Shown: positions 16,281 to 24,530 of the stretch, piece after piece
How the letters are laid out: every line of letters starts with the position of its first letter
Numbering within the stretch: the stretch's first letter is position 1
NCBI RefSeq assembly: GCF_036346105.1
Contig: NZ_CP107811.1
Coordinates: forward strand, 4,917,501 to 4,981,500
From: Streptomyces sp. NBC_00539
GTDB taxonomy: Bacteria > Actinomycetota > Actinomycetes > Streptomycetales > Streptomycetaceae
Length of the DNA: 64,000 nucleotides
Direction of reading: 5' to 3'
Program-made: the position numbers and the translations under genes
Notes under the pieces: model-generated
What the model was told of the DNA's origin: nothing
What the model saw: the letters and a program-made list of their open reading frames with translations, nothing else
Databases searched by the model: none

Positions 16281-17134
16281 CCGTGACGACCGACGTTCCC
16301 GTCCGCAAGCGGGGCGAGCGCTCGCCCCTCGCCTCCGCGGGCCTGCACGCCACCCTGATCGTCGCCTCCGTGATCGCCGTCTTCCCGGTGCTGTGGGTCC
16401 TGCTGACCTCCATCAAGCCCGCGAAGCACGCCATCTCCACGGACTTCGTGAAGGAACCCACGCTCGACAACTACCGCTACCTGGTGGAGTCGACCTCCTT
16501 CTTCACCTGGTTCGGCAACTCCGTCCTCGTCGCCGGCATCACCACGGTCCTCGGCGTGTTCATCGCCGCCACCACCGGATACGCCGTCAGCCGGTTCAAG
16601 TTCCCCGGCATGAAGCCGCTGATGTGGACCCTGCTCATCACGCAGATGTTCCCGATGGCCATCCTCATCGTCCCGCTCTACAACCTCATGGGACAGCTCG
16701 GACTGCTCAACCAGCCCGTCGGCCTGGTCATCACCTACCTCACCATCGCCGTGCCGTTCTGCGCCTGGATGATGAAGGGCTTCTTCGACACCATCCCGGT
16801 CGAGATCGACGAATCCGGCCGCGTCGACGGGCTCAACCCCTTCGGCACCTTCTGGCGCCTCATCCTGCCCCTCGCCAAGCCCGGCCTCGCCGTCACCGGC
16901 TTCTACGCCTTCATCACCGCCTGGGGCGAGGTCGCGTACGCCTCCGCGTTCATGGTCGGCGACGAGCACCTCACCCTCGCCGGTGGCCTGCAGACCTTCG
17001 TCACCCAGTACACCTCCAACTGGGGTGCGATGAGCGCCGCTTCCGTCCTCATCGCCATCCCCGCGGCGTTCTTCTTCCTCTTCGCCCAGCGTCACCTCGT
17101 CGCCGGTATGACAGCGGGCGCGACCAAGGGCTGA
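16277..17134 (+). CDS. malG: Maltose ABC transporter permease MalG
   Basis: 285 aa from the GTG that overlaps the malF stop (16277); a second GTG two codons on is also possible. Six transmembrane helices are visible, and the EAA loop reads EIDESGRVDGLNPFGTFWRL. Partner of MalF in the maltodextrin importer. It is followed after 48 bp by the second aglA gene. Confidence 0.94.
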   Translation: MTVTTDVPVRKRGERSPLASAGLHATLIVASVIAVFPVLWVLLTSIKPAKHAISTDFVKEPTLDNYRYLVESTSFFTWFGNSVLVAGITTVLGVFIAATTGYAVSRFKFPGMKPLMWTLLITQMFPMAILIVPLYNLMGQLGLLNQPVGLVITYLTIAVPFCAWMMKGFFDTIPVEIDESGRVDGLNPFGTFWRLILPLAKPGLAVTGFYAFITAWGEVAYASAFMVGDEHLTLAGGLQTFVTQYTSNWGAMSAASVLIAIPAAFFFLFAQRHLVAGMTAGATKG

Positions 17135-17182
17135 CCACCCTTGCCCGCCTCCCCGCTCCGGCCCGACCTCTCCAAGGACACC

Positions 17183-18772
17183 ATGACCCAGCACCTCGCC
17201 GACGCACTCCCCGCCACGACCGCAACGCGGCCCGGCTGGTGGAGAGAAGCGGTGATCTACCAGGTCTATCCGCGCAGCTTCGCCGACTCCAACGGGGACG
17301 GCATGGGGGACCTCGAAGGCATCCGCAGCCGGCTGCCCTACTTGAAGGAACTGGGCGTCGACGCCGTCTGGCTCAGCCCCTTCTACGCCTCCCCGCAGGC
17401 CGACGCCGGCTACGACGTCGCCGACTACCGGGCCATCGACCCCATGTTCGGCACCCTGCACGACGCGGACGCCGTGATCCGCGAAGCCCACGCGCTGGGC
17501 CTGCGCATCATCGTCGACCTCGTCCCCAACCACTGCTCCGACCAGCACGAATGGTTCAAGCAGGCGCTGCGCGAGGGGCCGGGCAGCCCGCTGCGCGAAC
17601 GCTTCCACTTCCGCCCGGGGAGCGGTCCGGACGGCTCCCTGCCCCCGAACGACTGGGAGTCGATCTTCGGCGGGCCGGCCTGGACCCGGGTCGCGGACGG
17701 GCAGTGGTACCTGCACCTGTTCGCCCCCGAGCAGCCCGACTTCAACTGGGAACACCCCGCGGTGCAGGACGAGTTCCGCTCCATCCTGCGCTTCTGGCTC
17801 GACCTCGGCACCGACGGCTTCCGCATCGACGTCGCCCACGGCCTGGTCAAGGCCCCCGGCCTGCCCGACCTCGGCCGCGACGAACAGCTCAAGCTGCTCG
17901 GCAACCAGGTGCTGCCGTTCTTCGACCAGGACGGGGTCCACGAGATCTACCGCTCCTGGCGCAAGGTGCTCGATGAGTACGCGGGCGACCGCATCGGCGT
18001 CGCCGAGGCCTGGACCCCGAGCGCGGAGCGGACGGCCATGTACCTGCGGCCCGACGAGCTGCACCAGGCCTTCAACTTCCACTACCTGAACACCGGTTGG
18101 GATGCGGCCGCACTGCGCGGCGCCATCGACGACTCGCTGGACGCGATGCGGCCGGTGGGGGCGCCGACGACGTGGGTGCTGTCCAACCACGACGTCGTGC
18201 GGCACCGGACCCGGTTCGGCAGCCTGGCGCGGGCGCGGGCGGCCGCGCTGCTGATGCTGGCGCTGCCGGGATCGGCGTACGTCTACCAGGGGGAGGAACT
18301 CGGCCTGCCGGAGGTGGTGGACCTGCCGGACTCCGTGCGCCAGGACCCGTCCTTCTTCAAGGAGAACGGCCAGGACGGGCTGCGCGACGGCTGCCGCGTA
18401 CCGATCCCGTGGTCCGGAACCGAGGCACCGTACGGCTTCGGCGACGGCGGCAGCTGGCTGCCGCAGCCGGCCGAATGGGCGGCGCTGAGCGTCGAGGCGC
18501 AGACCGGTGACCCCGGCTCCACGCTGGAGCTGTACCGGGCGGCGCTGCGGATCCGCCGCGAGCGGGCCGAGCTCGGGGCCGGCGACGCCGTGGAGTGGCT
18601 GGACGCCCCCGCCGGCGTACTGGCCTTCCGGCGGGGCGACTTCGTGTGCACGGTCAACACGACGGGTGAGGCCGTACGGATGTCCCCGCCCGGCACGGTG
18701 CTCCTCGCCAGCGGCGACGTCGCGGACCCCGGTGTCCTGGAGGCCGACACGGCGGTGTGGTGGCAGGGGTGA
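17183..18772 (+). CDS. aglA: Alpha-glucosidase, GH13 family, copy 2
   Basis: 529 aa, cytoplasmic GH13 enzyme. Catalytic regions: DLVPNHCS, DGFRIDVAHGL (nucleophile Asp), GVAEAWTP (acid/base Glu) and VLSNHDVVRH. Same predicted job as copy 1: cutting imported maltose/maltodextrins to glucose. The ATG at 17183 has AAGGA upstream. This is the copy in the position (directly after malG) where, from memory, S. coelicolor carries aglA. Its stop overlaps the GTG of the lacI gene behind it. Segment 18155-18349 is nearly identical to copy 1. Confidence 0.94.
   Translation: MTQHLADALPATTATRPGWWREAVIYQVYPRSFADSNGDGMGDLEGIRSRLPYLKELGVDAVWLSPFYASPQADAGYDVADYRAIDPMFGTLHDADAVIREAHALGLRIIVDLVPNHCSDQHEWFKQALREGPGSPLRERFHFRPGSGPDGSLPPNDWESIFGGPAWTRVADGQWYLHLFAPEQPDFNWEHPAVQDEFRSILRFWLDLGTDGFRIDVAHGLVKAPGLPDLGRDEQLKLLGNQVLPFFDQDGVHEIYRSWRKVLDEYAGDRIGVAEAWTPSAERTAMYLRPDELHQAFNFHYLNTGWDAAALRGAIDDSLDAMRPVGAPTTWVLSNHDVVRHRTRFGSLARARAAALLMLALPGSAYVYQGEELGLPEVVDLPDSVRQDPSFFKENGQDGLRDGCRVPIPWSGTEAPYGFGDGGSWLPQPAEWAALSVEAQTGDPGSTLELYRAALRIRRERAELGAGDAVEWLDAPAGVLAFRRGDFVCTVNTTGEAVRMSPPGTVLLASGDVADPGVLEADTAVWWQG
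18155..18349. repeat. 195-bp near-identical inverted repeat, right copy
   Basis: Partner of 12583-12777 (193/195 identical in inverted orientation). It includes the codons for the third catalytic Asp region of AglA copy 2. Confidence 0.95.
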
Positions 18773-19776
18773 CCTCCCCGCTGCGGCTGACGGACATCGC
18801 CGCGCAGGCCCAGGTCAGCGAGGCGACCGTCAGCCGTGTGGTCAACGGCAAGGCGGGCGTGGCGGCCGGCACCCGGCACAGGGTGCTGGCCGCCATGGAC
18901 CTGCTGGGCTACGAGCGGCCGGTGCGGCTCAAGCGGCGCAGCAACGGCCTGGTGGGGCTGCTGATCCCCGAGCTCACCAACCCCATCTTCCCGGCGTTCG
19001 CGCAGGTCATCGAGCAGGCCCTGGCGGGGCACGGGTACACGCCGGTGCTGTGTACGCAGACGCCGGGCGGGGCCACCGAGGACGAGCTGGTGGAGCAGCT
19101 GGAGGAGCGGGGGGTCACGGGGATCGTCTTCCTGTCCGGGCTGCACGCGGACTCCACGCTGGACCCTTCGCGCTACCAGCGCCTCTCCTCGCGGGGCGTC
19201 CCGTTCGTCCTGATCAACGGCTTCAACGAGCACGTCAACGCCCCGTTCATCTCCCCGGACGACCGGGCTGCGGCCGAGATGGCCGTACGCCACCTGGAGG
19301 ACCTGGGACACCGCCGGATCGGCCTGGCGATCGGCCCGACGCGCTACGTCCCCTCCGCCCGCAAGGAGGCGGCGTTCGCCGCCGCCGTGCCGGGGGCGGA
19401 GGGGGAGGGCCTCATCCAGCGCACGCTGTTCACGGTGGAGGGCGGCCACGCGGCGGGGGGCGCACTGCTCGACCGCGGCTGCACGGGCATCGTGTGCGGC
19501 AGCGACCCGATGGCGCTCGGGGTGATACGGGCGGCCCGGGAGCGGGGCCTGCGCGTCCCGGAGGACGTGTCGGTGGTCGGCTTCGACGACTCCCCGCTGA
19601 TCGCCTTCACGGACCCCCCGCTGACCACGATCCGCCAACCGGTCCGCGCGATGGCCACGGCAGCGGTCGGAGCCCTCCTCGAAGCGGTGGCCGGCACCCC
19701 GGTCCAGCGCACGGAGTACGTCTTCCAGCCGGAACTGGTCGTCCGCGGCTCGACGGGCCAGGTGCGGGGGCTGTAG
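18769..19776 (+). CDS. LacI-family maltose regulator, copy 2 (MalR-like)
   Basis: 335 aa from the GTG at 18769, which overlaps the aglA-2 stop (GTGA); a GTG at 18757 would add four residues. Helix-turn-helix TDIAAQAQVSEATVSRVVNG, then the sensor domain with GYTPVLCTQTPGG and VVGFDDSPLIAFTDPPLTT. Relative to copy 1 it lacks about eight residues in the region after YVPSARKEAAF. Last gene of the malEFG-aglA-lacI run, so probably autoregulated with the operon. Both regulators share hinge and helix sequences, so they may bind the same sites or cross-regulate. Confidence 0.88.
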   Translation: MTSPLRLTDIAAQAQVSEATVSRVVNGKAGVAAGTRHRVLAAMDLLGYERPVRLKRRSNGLVGLLIPELTNPIFPAFAQVIEQALAGHGYTPVLCTQTPGGATEDELVEQLEERGVTGIVFLSGLHADSTLDPSRYQRLSSRGVPFVLINGFNEHVNAPFISPDDRAAAEMAVRHLEDLGHRRIGLAIGPTRYVPSARKEAAFAAAVPGAEGEGLIQRTLFTVEGGHAAGGALLDRGCTGIVCGSDPMALGVIRAARERGLRVPEDVSVVGFDDSPLIAFTDPPLTTIRQPVRAMATAAVGALLEAVAGTPVQRTEYVFQPELVVRGSTGQVRGL

Positions 19777-19779
19777 TGC

Positions 19780-19827
19780 CCCCGCCCCGGCCCGCCTCGC
19801 GCCCGAGTGCGGTGCACCGGGGCGGGG
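19780..19827. terminator. Bidirectional terminator candidate
   Basis: An 11-bp perfect GC stem (19780-19790 with 19817-19827) and a 26-base loop lie between the convergent lacI-2 and the 111-aa gene. Confidence 0.45.
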
Positions 19828-19831
19828 ACCG

Positions 19832-20167
19832 CTACACCCGCTGCAACCCGTCCGACGCCGCCCCCGGAGAGGTCAGGCCCAGGAGGGCCGAGGCCGTTTG
19901 CAGGGGGGTCAGGGGGGCGGCCGGGCGGAGCGGGGTGGCCGACCGGCAGGTGAATCCGAGTGCCGTCATGGCCCGGGTGACCTCCGCGGCGCTGAAATCG
20001 CGGCGGTCCTGTCGGGTGACGGCCTCGCCCACCTGCTTCACCGGGTACTGGCGCCGCCCGATGATGACGGAGTCACCGGTGACCGGTTCGGGCTTGACGC
20101 CCTTCATCGCGTCCAGCACACCGCTCTTGGTGAGCTCGAAGGGGAAGCGGGCGATGACGCAGCGCAT
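19832..20167 (-). CDS. Small conserved protein downstream of the DEAD-box helicase
   Basis: 111 aa beginning MRCVIARFPFELTKSGVLDAM. Not a family I can name, though the sequence looks like a conserved actinomycete protein found with cold-shock helicases. It has basic, mixed alpha/beta character (VIIGRRQYPVKQVGEAVTRQ) and a Cys in GFTCR; no membrane segment. It sits 48 bp after the helicase on the same strand with a GTGAGG Shine-Dalgarno, so it is likely co-transcribed and may act with the helicase on RNA (inference). Confidence 0.75.
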   Translation of the reverse strand: MRCVIARFPFELTKSGVLDAMKGVKPEPVTGDSVIIGRRQYPVKQVGEAVTRQDRRDFSAAEVTRAMTALGFTCRSATPLRPAAPLTPLQTASALLGLTSPGAASDGLQRV

Positions 20168-20215
20168 GGGACCTCACAGGGTGGGAGGGAGCTGTCGGGA
20201 GGGGGGTGAGCGGTC

Positions 20216-21685
20216 CTACGCGGCTGCGCCGAAGGACCGGCGGTTGCCGCCGGGGCGGCGGCCGCGCCGGGCGGCGCCGCCGCGGGTGCTGCGCGCGGCC
20301 ACGGGCGCCGTGATGGTGACCGGGACGCCCGAGGGGGCCTGGGCACCGGTGATGCGGTTCAGCTCCGCCTCGCCGGACCGCACCTGGGTGGTCCGCGGGG
20401 TGATCCCGGCGGCGGCCATCAGCCGCACCATGTCACGGCGCTGGTTCGGGGTGACCAGGGTGACGACGCTGCCCGACTCCCCGGCGCGGGCGGTGCGGCC
20501 GCCGCGGTGGAGGTAGTCCTTCGGGTCGGTCGGCGGGTCGACGTTGACGACGAGGTCGAGGTTGTCGACGTGGATGCCGCGGGCCGCGACGTTGGTCGCC
20601 ACGAGGACCGTGACGTGCCCGGTCTTGAACTGCGCGAGGGTGCGGGTCCGCTGGGGCTGGGACTTGCCGCCGTGCAGCGCCGCGGCGCGCACGCCGCTGT
20701 TCAGCAGGTCCTGCGTCAGGCGGTCCACCGCGTGCTTGGTGTCCAGGAACATGATCACGCGACCGTCGCGGGCGGCGATCTCGGTGGTGGTGGCCTGCTT
20801 GTCGGCGCCGTGGACGTGGAGCACGTGGTGCTCCATCGTCGTGACCGCGCCGGCCGAGGGGTCCACGGAGTGCACCACGGGGTCGGTCAGGTAGCGGCGG
20901 ACCAGGAGGTCGACGTTGCGGTCCAGGGTCGCGGAGAACAGCATCCGCTGGCCCTGCGGACGTACCTGGTCGAGCAGGGCCGTGACCTGCGGCATGAAGC
21001 CCATGTCGGCCATCTGGTCGGCCTCGTCGAGCACGGTGACGGCCACCTGGTCGAGCCGGCAGTCACCCCGCTCGATGAGGTCCGCGAGCCGGCCCGGCGT
21101 CGCGACGACGACTTCGGCGCCGCCGCGCAGCGCGCCGGCCTGCCGGCCGATCGACATGCCGCCGACGACGGTGGCCAGGCGCAGCCTCAGCGAGCGGGCG
21201 TACGGCGCCAGCGCGTCGGTGACCTGCTGCGCGAGCTCACGGGTGGGTACGAGGACCAGGGCGAGCGGTTGACGCGGTTCCGCGCGCTGCCCCGCCGTAC
21301 GGGCCAGCATGGCGAGCCCGAAGGCCAGGGTCTTGCCGGAGCCCGTACGGCCGCGGCCGAGGACGTCGCGTCCGGCGAGGGTGTTGGGCAGCGTCGCGGC
21401 CTGGATCGGGAACGGTACGCAGACGCCCTCGGCGCCGAGGGCGGCCAGCAGCTGCTCCGGCATGTCGAGGTCGGCGAACGCCTCGACGGCGGGCAGCGCC
21501 GGCGTGAGGGTGACGGGCGGGGCGAACTCACCCTGGAGCGCGGCCGGACGGCGGCCGTAGCCGCCGGAGCGGGCGGGGGAGCCGGAGCGGGTGGGGCTGG
21601 GGGAGCCGAAACGGGCGCCGCGGTTCGTGGAGCCGCCGGCGGCGCGGGTGCGGGGGGAGCGGTCGTTCGTGCGTGTGCGGTTCAT
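20216..21685 (-). CDS. DEAD-box ATP-dependent RNA helicase
   Basis: 489 aa. A basic, Ser/Arg/Gly-rich N-terminal tail (residues 1-50) precedes the helicase core: Q-motif area FPIQAATLPN, motif I GRTGSGKT, Ia PTRELAQQV, Ib TPGRL, II VLDEADQM (DEAD), III FSATL, IV VIMFLDTKH, V VATNVAARGIH and VI HRGGRTARAG. The C-terminal tail is Arg/Gly-rich. It unwinds RNA, probably structured mRNA or rRNA at low temperature, given the CspA gene just upstream on the same strand. The ATG at 21685 has GGAAGG upstream. Confidence 0.94.
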   Translation of the reverse strand: MNRTRTNDRSPRTRAAGGSTNRGARFGSPSPTRSGSPARSGGYGRRPAALQGEFAPPVTLTPALPAVEAFADLDMPEQLLAALGAEGVCVPFPIQAATLPNTLAGRDVLGRGRTGSGKTLAFGLAMLARTAGQRAEPRQPLALVLVPTRELAQQVTDALAPYARSLRLRLATVVGGMSIGRQAGALRGGAEVVVATPGRLADLIERGDCRLDQVAVTVLDEADQMADMGFMPQVTALLDQVRPQGQRMLFSATLDRNVDLLVRRYLTDPVVHSVDPSAGAVTTMEHHVLHVHGADKQATTTEIAARDGRVIMFLDTKHAVDRLTQDLLNSGVRAAALHGGKSQPQRTRTLAQFKTGHVTVLVATNVAARGIHVDNLDLVVNVDPPTDPKDYLHRGGRTARAGESGSVVTLVTPNQRRDMVRLMAAAGITPRTTQVRSGEAELNRITGAQAPSGVPVTITAPVAARSTRGGAARRGRRPGGNRRSFGAAA

Positions 21686-21977
21686 GCTGAACCTTCCTCG
21701 ATACGGGGACGGCACGCGTCGAGGGAATTCAGCAGCGCATCGGAATGACCGCGCGAATTCACAGGAACGAGCCGACTGAATGTCGACGGCAGTGGTGACG
21801 GGCGGCGTCGAATGCCGGCCGGAGTGCCGTGACGTGGGCGCCGTAATGGGTGCCGGGAGTGCGGCGGCCATTCGGACGGAAAAGTCGTGGGAAACCGGGG
21901 GAGTGAAGCACCCGGTGGGTGCTCGCGCGGGCCGTGGGAGGCGGGCGGAGACAAGGGGAGGCGCGGGTAACGCAACG
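21686..21977 (-). other. Leader region of the helicase gene
   Basis: About 290 bp between the csp terminator and the helicase start with no convincing gene. It is comparatively AT-rich near the start codon (GAATTC blocks at 21725-21765). It probably carries the helicase promoter and a long untranslated leader, as is common for cold-shock helicases. Confidence 0.4.
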
Positions 21978-22013
21978 AGCTGGGGCCCGCACCCCAAGGT
22001 GCGGGCCCCAGCT
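21978..22013 (-). terminator. csp terminator
   Basis: Perfect 16-bp stem (21978-21993 with 21998-22013) and a CCAA tetraloop, 19 bp after the csp stop. One of the strongest hairpins in the window. Confidence 0.9.
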
Positions 22014-22032
22014 GCGTGACGATGCGCCGGTG

Positions 22033-22236
22033 TCAGGCGGTGACGATGTTCTCCGCGGTCGGGCCCTTCTGGCCCTGCGCGATGTCGAAGCTCACCTTCT
22101 GCCCTTCCTGGAGCTCACGGAAGCCCTGGGAGGCGATGTTCGAGTAGTGGGCGAACACGTCAGGACCGCCGCCCTCCTGCTCGATGAAACCGAAACCCTT
22201 TTCGGCGTTGAACCACTTCACGGTGCCATTAGCCAT
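22033..22236 (-). CDS. CspA-family cold-shock protein
   Basis: 67 aa, a single cold-shock (OB-fold) domain starting [20 protein letters not shown]. The RNP1 motif KGFGFI and RNP2-like VFAHYS that contact single-stranded RNA are present. It acts as an RNA chaperone and antiterminator. The start is fixed by homology and by a GAAGGAG Shine-Dalgarno. It has a long 5' leader with a candidate -10 (TACTGT) at 22401-22406 and a strong terminator directly behind. Confidence 0.96.
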   Translation of the reverse strand: MANGTVKWFNAEKGFGFIEQEGGGPDVFAHYSNIASQGFRELQEGQKVSFDIAQGQKGPTAENIVTA

Positions 22237-22400
22237 GTCGAATCTCCTTCGGGGCACGAGCCCAGAGTCCGCACTGTGCGGATCTCAAGTCGCCGCGATG
22301 ATCGCCCGCCCGGGAAATTCCGGCACACAGAAGCCCTCCGCCGGATTTTTCGTCCGGTGGTGGGGCTGAAAGTTTGGGAACCACAACTGCAACTGAAATC
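22237..22400 (-). promoter_or_regulatory. Long 5' leader of the csp mRNA
   Basis: If transcription starts just after TACTGT (22401-22406, minus strand), the untranslated leader is about 155-160 nt, the length seen in cspA-type genes whose leader folds change with temperature. A small hairpin (GTCCGCA and TGCGGAT arms at 22269-22285) lies near the Shine-Dalgarno. Confidence 0.45.
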
Positions 22401-22679
22401 ACAGTAGCACGGTATGGCCGAGGGGGTCGGGGAAAAACCGGGTGAGTCCCTCCGCGGAGGGAAATGTTCACCGAGCCCGCTCCGAAATTCTGTGCTTGCC
22501 GCGGTAGGTATGGGCAGGGTTTTCCCTCGGATTTCTGCCCGCTATTCGGGGCGCCGGTGGCCGCCTCGCGGCCCCGGGTGCCTCCGGTCGGACGGGGGCG
22601 GTGCCCTGCCCGGCATGGCGCGGCGGGGGTGCGGACCCCGCCCCCCGGGCGCAAGTCGGGACACATCGCGGAAACATTT

Positions 22680-22707
22680 CTGCAATCTCTTGCGCAAGGT
22701 CTTGCAG
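22680..22707 (+). promoter_or_regulatory. MalR-type operator before the alpha-amylase gene
   Basis: A 28-bp dyad centred between 22693 and 22694. The inner arms CTTGC|GCAAG (22689-22698) are a perfect 10-bp palindrome and the outer arms CTGCAA and TTGCAG are also perfect. CTTGCAG-type repeats are the known site class for maltose/amylase control in Streptomyces. The right part overlaps the predicted -35, so binding should repress. Confidence 0.75.
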
Positions 22708-22730
22708 GTGGATGGTCTGGGACCTACGGT
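22702..22730 (+). promoter_or_regulatory. Alpha-amylase promoter
   Basis: TTGCAG (22702-22707), 17 bases, TACGGT (22725-22730), about 70 bp before the ATG. The spacing is ideal for the main vegetative sigma factor, and the -35 lies within the operator. Confidence 0.65.
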
Positions 22731-22802
22731 CGCTGCAATCCCCGCCTGTTCGACGTCCGTTCCCCCGTCTGTACTGCGCCTCTCCGCCAGGAGGAAACCC
22801 CC

Positions 22803-24500
22803 ATGCCGACGATTCCGCGTGCCCCCAGAGCCCTGCTCGCCGCCACCGTGCTCGCCGCCGCCTGCGTCAGCGCGCAGGCCGTCCCCGCCGTCGCCGCCCC
22901 GCCCGGGGCGAAGGACGTGACCGCCGTGATGTTCGAGTGGCGGTTCGATTCCGTGGCCAAGGCCTGTCGGGACAGCCTGGGGCCCGCCGGGTACGGGTAC
23001 GTGCAGGTCTCGCCGCCGCAGGAGCACGTGCAGGGCGCGCAGTGGTGGACCTCGTACCAGCCCGTCAGCTACAAGATCGCCGGGCGGCTCGGGGACCGGA
23101 CCGCATTCAAAGGCATGGTGGACGCCTGTCACGCCGCCGGGGTGAAGGTCGTCGCGGACTCCGTCATCAACCACATGGCGGCCGGTGACGGGACCGGGAC
23201 GGGGGGCTCTTCGTACACGAAGTACGACTACCCGGGCCTGTACTCCGGCTCCGACATGGACGACTGCCGGGCGACCATCTCGAACTACACCGACCGCGCC
23301 AACGTGCAGAACTGCGAGCTCGTACAGCTGGCGGACCTGGACACCGGTGAGGACCACGTGCGGGGGCAGATCGCCGGGTACCTCAACGACCTGCTCTCCC
23401 TCGGCGTCGACGGCTTCCGGATCGACGCGGCCAAGCACATGCCCGCCGGCGACCTCGCCGCGATCAAGTCCCGCCTGACCAACCCGAACGCCTATTGGAA
23501 GCTGGAGGCGATCTACGGGGCGGGGGAGGCCGTCCAGCCCGGCGAGTACCTCGGCACCGGCGACGTCCAGGAGTTCCGCTACGGCCGTGACCTCAAGCGG
23601 GTCTTCGAGAACGAGAACCTGGCGTACCTCAAGAACTTCGGCGAGGCATGGGGGTACCTGCCCGGCGGACAGGCGGCCGTCTTCGTCGACAACCACGACA
23701 CCGAGCGCGGCGGCGACACCCTCAACTACAAGTACGGCGCCGACTACACCCTCGCCAACGTCTTCATGCTGGCCTGGCCCTACGGCTCGCCCGACGTGCA
23801 CTCCGGCTACGAGTGGACCGACAAGGACGCCGGTCCGCCCAGCGGCGGCACCGTGAACGCCTGTTACGCCGACGGCTGGAAGTGCCAGCACGCCTGGCGC
23901 GACATCTCCTCCATGGTCGCCTTCCGCAACGCGGCGCGCGGCCAGGCCGTCACCGACTGGTGGGACAACGGCGGGGACCAGATCGCCTTCGGGCGCGGGG
24001 CGAAGGCGTACGTCGCCATCAACCACGAGGCCTCGGCCCTGACCCGGACCTTCCAGACCTCGCTCCCGGCCGGCGCCTACTGCGACGTGCAGAGCGGGCG
24101 GACGGTCACCGTCGGCACGTCGGGGCAGTTCACGGCCACCCTCGGCGCGAACACGGCCGTGGCCCTCCACGTCGGCGCCCGTACCTGCACGGCGCCGGCG
24201 CCGGTCGCGGCCGGCACCTCGTTCGCCGTGAACGCCACCACCGTGCCCGGCCAGAGCATCTACGTCACCGGCGACCAGAGCGCCCTCGGCAACTGGAACA
24301 CCGGCAGCGCCCCGGTGCTCGATCCGGCCGCCTACCCCGTCTGGAAGCTCGACGTCACCCTCCCCGCCGGGACCGCCTTCGCGTACAAGTACCTCCGCAA
24401 GGACGCGGCCGGGAACGTCACCTGGGAGAGCGGTCCCAACCGCACCGCCACCGTGCCCGCCGACGGCAAGGTCACGCTGACCGACGCCTGGCGCGGCTGA
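22803..24500 (+). CDS. Secreted alpha-amylase (GH13) with C-terminal starch-binding domain
   Basis: 565 aa. Signal peptide of about 30 residues ending near AQAVPAVAA. The GH13 catalytic domain has DSVINHMA (region I), [11 protein letters not shown] (nucleophile Asp, near residue 203-213), LEAIYG (acid/base Glu) and [10 protein letters not shown] (near residue 297). The last 100 residues, from about 470, form a CBM20 starch-binding domain ([33 protein letters not shown]). It cuts starch outside the cell to maltodextrins for MalEFG. AGGAGG Shine-Dalgarno 8 bases before the ATG. The pullulanase gene follows after 30 bp, probably on the same transcript. Confidence 0.95.
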   Translation: MPTIPRAPRALLAATVLAAACVSAQAVPAVAAPPGAKDVTAVMFEWRFDSVAKACRDSLGPAGYGYVQVSPPQEHVQGAQWWTSYQPVSYKIAGRLGDRTAFKGMVDACHAAGVKVVADSVINHMAAGDGTGTGGSSYTKYDYPGLYSGSDMDDCRATISNYTDRANVQNCELVQLADLDTGEDHVRGQIAGYLNDLLSLGVDGFRIDAAKHMPAGDLAAIKSRLTNPNAYWKLEAIYGAGEAVQPGEYLGTGDVQEFRYGRDLKRVFENENLAYLKNFGEAWGYLPGGQAAVFVDNHDTERGGDTLNYKYGADYTLANVFMLAWPYGSPDVHSGYEWTDKDAGPPSGGTVNACYADGWKCQHAWRDISSMVAFRNAARGQAVTDWWDNGGDQIAFGRGAKAYVAINHEASALTRTFQTSLPAGAYCDVQSGRTVTVGTSGQFTATLGANTAVALHVGARTCTAPAPVAAGTSFAVNATTVPGQSIYVTGDQSALGNWNTGSAPVLDPAAYPVWKLDVTLPAGTAFAYKYLRKDAAGNVTWESGPNRTATVPADGKVTLTDAWRG

Positions 24501-24530
24501 CCTTCCCCGTCCCCTCCAAGGAGATCCGCA

